From contig CM050656.1 in the NCBI GenBank assembly GCA_027574665.1, positions 2,479,001 to 2,543,000 on the forward strand: 64,000 nt of DNA, read 5' to 3'. The position numbers and the translations under genes are program-made. Below the pieces are notes generated by a model. That model saw nothing but the letters and a program-made list of their open reading frames with translations. It made no database searches and was not told the DNA's origin. Positions 22,552-35,600 of this stretch are shown here, in pieces. This DNA is from Rhynochetos jubatus. Taxonomy: Eukaryota > Chordata > Aves > Eurypygiformes > Rhynochetidae. Each line of letters begins with the position of its first letter. Position 1 is the first letter of the stretch.

Positions 22552-23583
22552 TTTATTGTCAGGCTAACGAGAGCCTGAACATTCTGTATCTATAAAATAC
22601 GTGTGTCGCTACATAGTGCTTCCCGGAGCCGGCAGCTGTGGCCTCCGTCAGTTGGCAGGCTTGCTGGCTGCTTTTTTCTGATGGTTCTGCTCTGCCCCCC
22701 CCCCCCCCCCCCAAAAAGACAGCCAAACGCTGCTGCTTCCAACCAGCAACGCAAGCGTTCCCCACAGCTCTCATCTCTCCAGCTGCTGGGGAGACCTGGA
22801 AAACCACAGCTCGCTGTGGGAGTCAGCCCTTGCTCCGGGACCACGCTGTTGTCGCGCGTGAGGAGTTGCAGGCGAGCGTCAGTGTGGAACAGAGGGAATT
22901 TGAGCTGTGGTCTGACACTGTCCTAAGGTGTCAGGGGCTGAAAAAGTTGGTCTTCACTTTTGCCTGGTGTGGGATGACTCGCAGCTCGCAGGAGCGGCTG
23001 ATGCCACACAAAGCTCAGCTTTCACCCTTGGTGGTTTATGGGATGGCAGATGAGATGGATCTGATGAAAAGGCCCTTCGTTTTCTTGATTGCCCAGGGAA
23101 CATAAGGCTACCTCTGGCAGACTTAGGCTGTTATGGAGTGGCCTAACAGGAGGTGATTTTGGCATTTTTGGTTTTTGAGCAATCTAAGGAGAAAAGACCT
23201 TGGAGGAAAAAATCCCAAGGAGAAAGACTATGGAGATCTTTCTATTACCTTATCTGTATTATAGGGATGGCCATCTGTGTATTAATTGTTTGTCTAACGA
23301 GGGGGACTTCTGAGCGAAAATTGAGAGCATTTGAAAGAAGTTTCTACCCAGTCTGATTTCAAAGAGAAATTTTAATGATTGACAAAGCATAATAAATGGT
23401 TTATGTTAATCCTACAGTAAGTCTTTCTTGCTGGTTACCAACTGAGAAGTGGTATCATTTGGCTGCTGTTAAATAGCTCCAGCAGGACCAAGTATGTCAT
23501 GTACGGTATTGACCTGTAAAACAAGAGGGAAAACAGAGCTGTGTGACTGCAGTGTAAGACATGCAGTGATCCAAAATTCCTAT
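22552..23583 (-). other. DNAI4: Presumed DNAI4 3' UTR
   Basis: Non-coding sequence below the DNAI4 stop. The first minus-strand AATAAA that I find is at 22557-22552. The (C)18 tract lies inside this stretch. Confidence 0.35.
22695..22712. repeat. (C)18 homopolymer tract
   Basis: Eighteen consecutive C residues followed by AAAAA. It lies in the presumed 3' UTR or downstream flank of DNAI4. The length may vary or be a sequencing artefact. Confidence 0.9.
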
Positions 23584-23675
23584 TTATGAGCTGCACACAG
23601 AACTGCTTGCGCAGTGAGCCCCCAGAAAGCTGGCTAAAGTAGTTTGTATGATGTCAGCTGATTTGCTTTGGAATT
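23584..23675 (-). CDS. DNAI4: DNAI4 terminal exon (tentative)
   Basis: Acceptor gcattaacag. The frame [20 protein letters not shown] ends at TAA 23586-23584 and resembles the family tail (GDIMDTLL in human, from memory). It requires the donor at 25026. With the donor at 25018 the frame would instead stop after 13 codons. Confidence 0.5.
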
Positions 23676-26600
23676 CTGTTAATGCTAGGCTTACCTCTAA
23701 CAGTGCCCCTTGAAAATAGCATTTTTTTGGCAAGCCTGTTTGGATTGCATTTGTAGCATCATACTTAGCAGCATACAAACATGAATTTTCATGCCATATG
23801 CCCAAAGTCTGTGAAATTAAGCACTGATGGTTTTAGTCCTGTTCTGGTGACATACCTGGAAAATTATCCTTACACTCCTGTTAACTGGAGCACTTCTCTG
23901 CTCAGAGGACTTGTGCTGTTTTGTGGTGATTTGTAGGAAAAAACCACCAGTAATTTTATTTTCTAAGTTTAACAACAGTGGCCTCACTTTTAGTTTTTAA
24001 GGGAAATACCTTTTTGCTCACTCGTTTACAGCACTTGGCAAATGAGGCTGGTAATTCCCAGAATTTCTAAATGCACTGCTGACACTTGTGAATTATTAAT
24101 GGTTAATGAATGAAGGCTAGATTAACATCAGCATTTTGCTTCTCTCCAACTCAAGTTTAGTGTTTTGCGCCACGTAACTGAGGAGGGATTTTAAGAAGTA
24201 CCAGCCCCGCTGTACAAACTGGGAACCCGGTAAGCCAAAGCTACTTGCTCCAAGCTGAAAGGACCCAAGGGAGCGGCACAGTTCGGGGCTGCAGGCTGCC
24301 TGCAGACAGATCCTGGAGGAGGGATCCACCGCTGCCAGAGTGCCCAGGGTGACATCAGAATTTTGTATCATGGACCAGGCAAGGAGAGCCCAGGGGGACT
24401 TTGGTGTAAATTAGCCCTGATTTAGGCAAAAGTGAACAGAAGGGATTCACAAGTTGACATCAGTTGGCTTTTACGCTGCTGCGGAATCTAGGCAATGGTA
24501 TGATTGGAAAGGCACCTAGTTGGAAGGCGAGTCAAATTCTCAGGCCATGTAGCCCAGAAAAGCCCTGGCTGGGACGTTTAGTGGCTTCGATCAGAGCCGA
24601 AGGGCTAGTGGCCTCGCCAACACCATCAGCAACTGTCCTGGTGGTGGCCAGGAGAGGGCAGGTGGATCCCGTGTCAGCAGGTAAGGGCATCCTGCCAGCT
24701 GCAGGCTGCGTTGAGAGGAAGTTCCACCTTCCTGCCCTTGCCCGAGCATCCTTCCCAAATCCAGCTGCCCAGAACCTCTGGGTTTGTGATCACGTGAAAG
24801 TTGATATTCAACATTGACTTAGCTGTTCCTGAAGTTCCTAGTGGTATGGCACTCAGGAAGCGCAGGAACCACCTCAGGTTTCAATCTGGTTATGGAATTG
24901 TACCTGATTCCACCTGTTTCAGTATTTATTAGCTAGATCCTTAGCAGAAACCCCTTTCTGGGGAATGAAGTGCCAGACGAGCGTGCAGGCCTCAGGCCTT
25001 TTCCCAGTGAGCCGTACCTGATTACTGCTGGGAGCAGCCAGGTTCCGCAGCTCGAACACAATGACTTCTCCTTCCCCGTCTCCTACGAGAAGGCAGTCGG
25101 TGTTCTTAGCGAAGAGGGCAGATGTGAACTTCTCTCTTGGGTTGCCAAAGCAAGAGATCACGGCGTTGAAGCTGCAACCCAGCGGAGGTAAGAATTAATG
25201 GGGAACGCTGTGTTTGCCTGCCCGGGCTGCCGCGTGGAGCCTAGCAGTGACGCAGGCCTGATGGATGTTGCATGTTTTACCTTTTATGTTCTAGATTAAC
25301 TGAAAAACTAAGAAGTGAGGCAGTGTTTGGTTTGGTCTCTACCAGAACAAAATTCCCAGCTGCTGACTAAGAGATCCCGATTGCCTAAAAACTCTCTTGT
25401 TGCCTAATATGGGCGGTGGTTAATATTTTTTTATTATATGAATAATTTGCTTTTTACTACAGCAAGGTTTTGTAAAAATCTTGTCCACTCGTTGGAACGA
25501 GTCCAGAGGAGGCCACGAAGATGCTCAGAGGACTGGAGCCCCTCTGCTGTGAAGAAAGGCTGAGAGAATTGGGCTTGTTCAGCCTGGAGAAGGGAAGGCT
25601 CTGGGGAGACCTCACAGCACCTTCCAGTGCCTGGGGGGGCTACAAGGAAGCTGGGGGGACTTTTTACAAGGACAGGGAGTGACAGGACAAGGGATAATGG
25701 GTTTAAACTGAAAGAGGGAGATTGAGATTGGATATCAGGAAGAAATTCTTCCTGCAGAGGGTGGGGAGCACTGGGACAGGTGGCCCAGAGAAGCTGTGGA
25801 TGCCCCATCCCTGGCAGTGTCCAAGGCCAGGCTGGATGAGGCTTGGAGCAACCTGGGCTAGTGGAGAGTGTCCCTGCCCATGGCAGGGGGGTTGGAACTG
25901 GGTGATCTTTGAGGTCCCTTCCAACCCAAACCGTTCTGTGATCCTGTGATTTGGTGGGCCTCCCGCTCCACTGTGGGCTTCATGCTGTCGTTACTACTAA
26001 GTAGTACAGACTGCACAGTAGTGGAAAAACATGAGAGGTATCTGAGCTTCTCAGTCTTGTCGTATATAACGTTCCAAAGTAGCTCGGTTTTGTTATCTTC
26101 CCTTTGAACTGTGGCAATGGCAGAATCTATGAGTTCTGGTTTACCCGTTATCAGTTCCACGAGGTATCCAGCTCCTCCTCTTGTAATCACAGTTCTCTGG
26201 TAACTACGCTCTGCTTTTACAAAATGAGCATTTCAAAATGCAGTACTCTGAATAACTGAGCAAGCACAGGGAATGGAGTCGTCACGATGTGAAAACAATA
26301 CTGATTAGGCAATAACGCGCAGCCTTTGTGCAATTAGGTTTCCGTATCTTCTTTGAGAAAAGTAATGACTTACGTGCTGACGCTAAGATCCCAAACTTCC
26401 ACTCTGCTTTCGTTCGCTGCTGCAAATACGAAGGCGGATTTTGGAGACCACGTAATGTCATGAACAAAAGCGGTGGTGGAACTGAAAGTTAAAATGGGCG
26501 CCTGTGAATCCCGGTGCCATAAGATAATGCTCCAGTCTGCGGAGCAGCTTAGGAACACGTCAGAGCTGAATGGATTCCAAGTGACTTTGTACACGGGACC

Positions 26601-29600
26601 CTTGGTGAAACAAAAAAGAAATGTGTTAGCCCAGAGCTGCAGCCTTACAGGATGGGTTTCGGTAGTGACCTTTCATGGAAATCCCTGACTGTCCTCTGCC
26701 CTTAATAGCAAAACCAGCAGTGTGTTATGAGTACCCGCAGGAAATCGGGATGCAGCAGGTGCGATAAGACAGGAGAGATCTTAGGAATAAAAAGCATTCA
26801 GCTGATTCTCTCCCTTCACCGGCTGTTAGAGAAGCTGACGCTGAAAGGGCAGCTTCCTGGGTGAAGCAGAGGTGCTGTTAAAGTTCTGCCACCTTTCTCT
26901 CAGAGGTAAGGCTATTTAAGTCTGGTTTGCAGCACAGTCAGATTACTGACTGTTTTCTTAAAATAAAGCCAGAACTAAAGCTTTAAAACAGTTCATAGTA
27001 CAAATTGTAATAATTTACTTTGAAAACGTCCTTCTAGTGTAGAAAGTAATCCTGTAAGCCCGTGAGGCTTTATGCTAAGGGCATTCATTCCTAATAGAAG
27101 TAGTCAAGGTTTCTTTTCTTGCAGATGTTTTGTTTGGTAAATTCAAGCAAAGAAACTTACATTTGTGAACTTAATTGAACAGTTTGGCTGTCATTACGTT
27201 TTCTGTGTGTTACCTTATGGCCTCTGTGTGTCTTTAGAAACTGCTCGCGGCATGAACGAGAACACTGGTGGATAAGGCCCTCTTCTGTTCCAACAAGATA
27301 AAAATTAGTATCCTGAAAGAAAGGTAAAAGCAGCCTACGTTAGATTAACCTATTTATCACTCATCCAAAAATCCATGAAGGGCTGGGTGGGTTTGGCGGT
27401 GGCAGTCCTCTGAAGAACTAAGGTGGAGTGGCCAGGGTGTTGTGGGCTGCAGAGGTGTCTGTGCTGTTCATAGAGTGGTGCCAGAAACTATCAGATGTGC
27501 TCTGTGTGTTCTCCATCTGTGCAGAATGTGCACTGTGGTTTTTGACTCCTGAAAACCTCGGACTTTCTGCGATCCACGTGGACAAACGCATGAATTCTTC
27601 AGAAGCTCTGTGGAGGAAATATTCAGCTGGATAAAGAGAAGCGCAGCCATGGAAGTCCTAGAGTTGGGAGATGTCGAACAGTTAATTCTCACTGGTCTGA
27701 CCAACAGGCAGAGGAAATCCACCCTAGGATCTGGCCCAAAGCGAAGGTGAGCAACGTGGCTGCAATGGTACGGGTGTTCACAAACAGGGATCGCTTGCTT
27801 GGTTTGCCGTGTCATCTATTTTGGGTAAAACTGTTATTAGCCCAGAAGCAATTTCTTTCAGAGGTAAATATGCTTTAAATAGCATTGCCAAGTCCCAAGC
27901 TAGTATTAAAGTAGCTTCAGCTGAGGATCTTGCCCCTGCTGTGTAGTTCTCCTGAATAACACTTTAGCCAGGATGGACTTCCCGGGCCTACCTTTGGATG
28001 GAAGTCAAAGCACATTCCAGCTGCCTGTCGAGATAGTAGAACTTCACTTTTTCTTTCTTTCTCACCTGGTAACTTTTTCTTCTTGCTTTCTGTTCGCTTT
28101 ATTGTCATCAGTTCTGTGCAAATAGCAAGAGTTCTTGTCAGACAGGTACGTGATAGTGCTGTGGAGAACTCATGCTTCTTGGGAATGCTCATGGCAATTT
28201 CAGGTATTATCCCTCTGCAGAAAAGCTGCAGGGGAGGATGCTTACCCGTGCAATCTAGTCTTTTCTGTATAAACCACTCGGTTATTCGGCCATCCGCTGA
28301 GATACAGATTAATCTCTCTTTTTTGCCATCTCCTGTTGCACCTCCGTCCTGTTCCACCCACCTCAGTTGCCATACAGGACCTGTATGCTTATTTGTGGAT
28401 TCACTGGGACAAAAGATGCACATGATAAATCATGTATGAACAAAGGCAAGACAATCTACTTGAAAAAATAACCCTCCACTTTGTACTGAATGTCAAGTTT
28501 TATGGCAGAAATGTTGTTCAGCTTGTCTTTAGAAAAAGAAAATCTGAACGTTGGCTGTTTTCTCCAGGCAATTTTTTTCTTTTATCAAACATGTTTGATA
28601 TTTCATTTCAGGGCACTGTTCATGTGCTGACATACCTTTCACTGGTACCTGAATCATTAAATCATTCTGCACCTTGTAGGAGAGTGGCCTAGGCCTGGGG
28701 AGCTGCCCTGAGGGCAGATGTCTCCCTCATCACCCCTCTCTCATCTTCTTCCTGCTCATCCCTCACCTGTTCTGATGTTCTCTCCATTTTTGGCAAGTGG
28801 AATCAGTGAGAAAACACCAAAAGCTATGTTTGCCTTATGGTTTCCCAATGGATTTATTATCTGGGGCAGGATTGTCCTAGTTAGTACATGAAGTATAAAA
28901 TGATGCGTGGCGGTAACTTGCATTTTCTTAAGAAGTCAGAGCACAGCACTTATTTGTTTCACCTTTCCAGTGTGGGGAACTCGCTGTGTAGGCACAGCAA
29001 CAGCACAGGGAGTTTCATACCCCGAATAAGGAGCAGCGGTGTTGCAGCGGTGTAAGCATTTACCAGCAGAAATAAGGATAGAGAATGATGGCAGTGTCTG
29101 AGGATTTGGCTCTATCAGTGTGAATAGGTGGAGGGGAGAAGTCTGGTTGGCCCACTCTGGCCCCTCCAGGCATTATGCACCATCATCAATGTTTGTGTTT
29201 GCAGTTTTCCTCTGGAAACTTCCAGTATTTGAGAGTATTGTTTAGGTAGGCATTTCCAGTCAAAACTGGAAGATACTGACAAAAGTTGGAGATGAAAAAA
29301 TTGGGCCACATCCCTGAGCATTCACAAGCCCTACTTATCACGACTGTTACTACTCCCTCGGCTTCTCGGTTGTGGATCTTCTTTTGTTCTTTGCTAAGAC
29401 ATGACCAAGGTGGGAGGAGATGAGAAATCACAGCCTTACCTACTGTCCAAAAGTGCGGCGGCGTTACGACTCCGTACGTTGTAGATTGCGACAGAACCAT
29501 CGTACATTCCAACTGCTAGGAGATTTGGGCTTGCCATAGAAAAATCCAAAGCAGTAACACCATGCTCACACCGGAAAATACGCTCTGACCACTGCCCAGT

Positions 29601-32600
29601 AGGGAAATGCAAGAATGTTTGAAGTTAGTTTCTTAATTCAGGTCGGTCTTCTCAAAACCGGATCCTAAACTGCCAGGAAAATTTGAATGCTGTTGACCAT
29701 AGTGACTACTTCTAGACAGAAATTAGGTACTGTATTCTAAATGGTTCAGTTTCTTTCTTGCTGCAACAGACTAAAATTAGGAAAACCTAAAGACTATGCA
29801 GAAATCTTAATTCAGTGGTAATCAGGTGGTTTTTACTATGGCACTTTGGACAGATTTCTGAGATTTTGTTAAAAATGGTGAGTTTAAAAACGATCACTTT
29901 TCAGATGGATATGTAAAGGTGTAAACATTACATCTATGAAATCTACTGTCTTTTTGACAGTATTATGAGAAGTTGGATTAGATAATTACAGTTTTTTGGA
30001 TCAGGTAATTACGCTTTTGTTTTCTCCTTCAGCCTAACAGAATTTCACGGCACAACAGAGAATGGATTGGAAGGGATAATCCTTACATTGAAAATACAGA
30101 TGTCCTCTGTAATGAGAGTTTGGAAGGGTTGAACAAATGGTCTACAGATTTTGAGAAACAAAAGGTAAATGGATTTATGTTCGCATTTGCTGTGCTCAAG
30201 ACTTTTCCAGTCTAAAAAAGAATTTCCACGCAGCTGGGTCTCCCCGCAGTAACAGCAGAACAGGTTTACAGTCTTGGGCAGGCCGCTGTAGGGGTTGGAA
30301 ATGGGATATAGAGTCCTGCATTGCTAAGTTGCCTAGCATAGACTGGTTACTACCTGAGAGCTGTAACCATCTGGTAGTTGTTTGGTGTCCTGTGTGCAAT
30401 GAGTTTAGTTCCTGTGAACAGATGTCCGTGTTACCAAACCACCAGCCCAGTCAGCAGCTCCGTGGAAGCATCAGTTGAGAGGATGGATAGGCAGAAACTA
30501 AACTGCTTCCTACCACAGCTTTCTTTGGGTCAAGAATTAAGGTACTGCAGTCGGAATCAATTTTCCAGAAATGTGTGGGTTTGGGATAGCAAATTCAACC
30601 TTACTGGCTAGGCCTTGCTTTTTAAAACAGGAAGAGGGCGATAAATAAAGACGAAGTAGTATAGCAGGAAAACACATGAAGAAAAAGAAAGAGAACAAAC
30701 TGGCTGCTTGTTACCATGGGGTTCTTCAGTGACCAACAGCAAGCCAAGCCCTTCTTCTGTTCTTTAAAATCAAACGCTCCGTAACCGACAGCTACAAGAT
30801 CCTAAAAGCACAGATTAACAGCGATAGCTCATTTCAGTTGTATATTTTTTTAAAAAGCAATTTGCTGCTAACAGTGACTCTCAGTGCAAAGTCTGGAAGA
30901 GTAACGCTCACGTCGTATGCAAGTAGAATGACACACAGGAACAGAATTTCAGAATGTATAGAAGACGGGAGACTAGGTCAACTGAAAGTGCATTCACAGT
31001 CACTGTCAGTTGTGTTTGTAATCCCTCCTTCCTGGCCATCATAAAAATATGTCCCTTTCCAGAGACGAATATACATTATTCCATAACGCTATTTTAATGT
31101 GCAGTAGTTAGCGGCCTACCTAATAACACGTCTACTTTTCTCTCTCAGCGTTAGCTGTAAAAGGAGCTTCGGTGCCCACCTCAAACTGCTAGCTTTTAGC
31201 TCTCTACAGTGGGGTCCCAAGAATTCTGTTCATCCCTTGCCGTAAGCAGAGGTAAGAAACAGCAGAAAGACTTTAGTTTTCAACTCTGTGAATTTTTCCT
31301 ACACATGAGTAGTGTGTGAAACTAACACTTTGAAAATAGGTATTTGTTTGCCCTATAATTCTAAGACTGAAGTCTATAAATGTGTTCAACTTTATAGCAT
31401 CTGGTGTACTAACAGTATGACATGGTCTTTATTTTCTCTCTTTTTTTCCCCTTGGGGTAATCTTACAGGTTTTATGTTTCCCATCCTCACCTGCTTTTTT
31501 ACCTTCCTGACATTTGTTATTTTTGTTGTGGCCATAAGACAACTCTGGTGGAAAAACTGAGCCTTACGATGCTCTGAAAGTGGAGATGCCTGAGTCATTC
31601 TCACCTCCACTGAAAGTGAATTAAATAAACTTGGGCCAGCTGCTCAGAAATCTGTGCCTGTTAGTATGCATCTTATGCCTGAAGTTTGGTGAATGCTGCT
31701 TTCTTGGGGGATTGCTGTTAGAAACAAAGATGCAGTATCGAAGCTGTCATGAATAAACGCCATGGACAGTGATGAAGTTCAGTAGTAGGGGTTTAAACTT
31801 CAACTTCTGATTCTGTAACAGCCCAAATCTATTTTCTTAACGTTGTTGTCCAGGTGACCGTCTGTGGTAAACTGATGTATTCTGGACCAAATAAAGCTGT
31901 GGTGATACTTCTGTAGGAAAAGCATCGCACAGCTGGCCAACCTGTAGAATAATTTTATTACACAGAAGGAGAAAATACAGAGTGAGATGCAGGGACAACA
32001 TACCTGACTGCAGGGATGAATCCAACTCTCTGAGATCCCTCCCAACAAAACCGGGACTGACTTTACACCAACAGTTGCTTATACCATTTTGCAAACAGCT
32101 TAGGAGGAGCAGCGATGTGTTAACTCACCAGGTTTGCTTTGCTCCAAGCCATACTGCTCACACTGTGACCGGTAGTTAAATCACATACGTATGCCCACAG
32201 CCGTTCCAGTCTCGGAGGTACAATTTCTTCTGGGGTTTTACTTAGGTCTGACAGAACTGATGGGTCAATGAATGCTTCCTTCTGCTCTTCCTTATCCTTC
32301 TTTTCCGAGTCATGCTCTTCCTGTTTAGCTTGTTTCATGGCTGCTGCTGTTCCATTAGTGTTTGATGTGGCATCGGGATCTAAAATGCACAAATATGGTA
32401 GAGTCTGAGTGGTGACATTTCACTTAGCTAACTCCAGTCATTCACATCAGAAGAAAAATGTGCCATTTCAGCAAATATTTTGCAGGGGGGGGAATAAAAA
32501 AAAGTGAAGATTCAGGGAATTAAGACATCCTAACTTCTAAAACCGGGGCTAAAATGTTGATGGGGACATAGAAGATGGCTGCAGTGGGCCAGTTACGCTC

Positions 32601-35600
32601 CAGCTGTCTAATGAGTGGATTGAGCTACCCACCAACAAGTTAGGAATTCATGTCCACCCCCTACCAGGAATGTTTCTAATCTCTCCTATTTAAAAATTTG
32701 TTCAAACAGGGATTTTTTTTTTTTAAGTTAGATGCTAAATTTTAAAGAGCCACACTTATGCATTGGTGCTGTAAGACTGTAGCTAAGTTACGTGATGCTT
32801 TATTAAGTTGCTCGTTACTTGGGAAAATGAAGTGTAGAGCATATTTTTTGACTGCGTTCGCTCAGTATTTTTTTGTTTACTCACCCCTTTATTTTATGGA
32901 ATGTGCAAATCGTAAATTGATCTCAGATCACAGTACTAAGATAAGAACACGATAACTGCCATATAATCAGAACAAAAGTCCTCCTGGCCAGTATCGTGCT
33001 CCAGCTGTAGCTAGCTCCTGAAGAGTGACAGAATATAACAGGTTCGTTGCCTGAGAAACTAAAACTCTCTATGGCATGAAGAGGTACAATACAATAAAGC
33101 AGTGTGAAACTGCCTTTTCAAAAAATCCCTTTATTAACTTGGAACTCCTGTAAAAGGTAGAATATTACTTAGCACTGGGGTCCACATAATGCCTCTTACA
33201 GTCTGCAATGAATGTACTTGGTTAGAAACGGAACATCTGTCAAGCTAAAACTTCTGTTTACCATCAGTCTCCTTATAAAATAAATTTAAAATAAAACTGT
33301 AAAAGACATTCCAATCCAAAACCAAAAAAAAATCAATGGTTATAGAGATAGTAGAACTAATCTGTATCTTAATTGTCAGGAAACAAGTTTGACTAATAGA
33401 ACCATAGAATCACTGGGCGGTTTGGGTTGGAAGGGACCTTAAAGCCCACCCAGTCCCACCCCCTGCCATGGGCAGGGACACCCTCCACTAGCCCAGGTTG
33501 CTCCAAGCCTCATCCAGCCTGGCCTTGGACACTGCCAGGGATGAAGCATCCACAGCTTCTCTGGGCAACCTGTCCCAGTGCCTCCCCACCCTCTCTGGGA
33601 AGAATTTCTTCCTGATGTCCCATCTCAATCTCCCTCTTTCAGTTTAAACCTGTTACCCTTTGTCCTGTCACTACAGGCCCTTGTAAAAAGTTTCCCCCAG
33701 CTTCCTTGTAGCCCCCCCAGGCCCTGGAAGGTGCTCTAAGGTCTCCCTGGAGCCTTCCCTTCTCCAGGCTGAACACCCCCACCTCTCCCAGCCTGTGATA
33801 ATCATATTCTCAGTAAGTCTCGGTTTATGGTGGTAACTGGAGATAAGCCAGCTCAGAACTCATTTATTCAATTCTTCAACCAGGTGTCTGTTAAAGGGAG
33901 TGTAAAACTGCCAAGTGCATGTTGACATCATAGAAACTCTCCTTGCCTTTGACTGTTTCTCATATGACTTGTCTGTAAAGACATTCAGTGAGGGACATAG
34001 CCCCATGACTCTCAATAGCAAAGCCTTTTGCTGAAACCAGGGTAGCCGATAAACAAACCTGTGAGCACAGGAAACTGCCGATAAGCTGCAAGTTTGGGTT
34101 GAAAAATATTCTCCATGAGAATCCTCTCCATGAAAAATAAATCCTGCTGAAATTTTTCTGATGTTAATATAGCTTCTGAATGGCATTTCTCCTCTTCATG
34201 GATTCTGGCAAGAACACTACTTTCAGAAATCATTATAGAAGAAGTCGTGCTGCCTGACAACAGATAAGGTGGGAAAAAACCAGCTTTAACATGATAATAC
34301 TTTGCACAAAATAGTCAAGGGGATAAGGAGTCTCCTCCTCCACCTGCAAAAAGCACAGAAGAATCTATCATCATCAAAAAAACTTTCCACTATTATTTCT
34401 TCTTGCTTTAATTTTGGTTTATTGCTCAAATATGGCGAGATACTTCTGGAATTTTTCACCATTGGTGTTTTGCTTCTACTGTCCTAAGTAAGTACCAGCA
34501 AATTTTGTCACTATTTATCTTTATTTAAGATCATTTATGCTGGCATTGTATGGAAAAGGTCTCGGCGCAGACCTGTCCAAGATTCTTTAGCAATCTTTTG
34601 CTAGACAGGCAGATCAAGCATTTTCTTTATGTAGTTTCCATCACACAATGCAGTGATACACATGGTTTAGAAGGATGAAAACACAGCAGGAATGTAAACC
34701 TGGGAAAATGTTACCTCTGTTAGAAGAGAGAGACACAGTCTGATCGTGCTCTTTAGTTGTAGGAGATTTGCTGCTTTTCCCAGCTGTGGCTCTGCTACCT
34801 TCTGCCTTTGACACAGGTTCCATTTCTGATACATGAAATGAATCGTACAAGTCCCAGGAAGTGGCCATCACCCCTAGAAATGAATTACACTGTATTACAC
34901 AAGTCTCTTGTTCCGGTACAGTATTGCAAAGGACTAGGTACAGCTGAGCAAAGATTTACTTGGCGTACTACACTCCCAGCTGTGTGGCAGAGGGGCTTTG
35001 AAACCAACTGAGGGTTGGACAAGGCTGTAGCCATAGCTGTTGGGTGGGTGCAGCAGCTGCATTGGGGTCTTCTGGGTGTATGGCTTCCTTCGGCAGGGCC
35101 CGTCTCCCAGTGGAACAGTGCTCCGTAGCCTTGCCTTTGTGTGGGTTGGAACGAGCCCTGCTGATGCTCAAGGCACACAAAAAAGGGGAAGGGATGGTTT
35201 TAAATCAGATTATCTGTTTTACTTCTCCTTTTGCTATGCATTTTATTTTCATTTATTTTACATAAACTAACTGAACACAAAGGCAAACTGTTTGGAACAG
35301 CATTCCCCCTGGTTTGCTTTGGCCTCTGACACCAAAAACATGTCCATCGTGAGGCAAAGCTCAGCACGTGCATCTAAAACCTAGATATCCCTCTATAATT
35401 TTTAAGAGCATTGAGGTTGAACATTTTATAAGATTGCATCTATCTTGTGAGGCTGCTGAGATTTTCTGCTTTCCCCAGGACTTTAAATCCCATAACAGAG
35501 GTTGTCGTCTTTGCATCACGGCACATAGAAACCAGCGCTGCTGGAAAGTGAAGGGGGAACAGTGTCTGTTCGTATTTCAGGAGTGTAGCTGAGGATTAGG

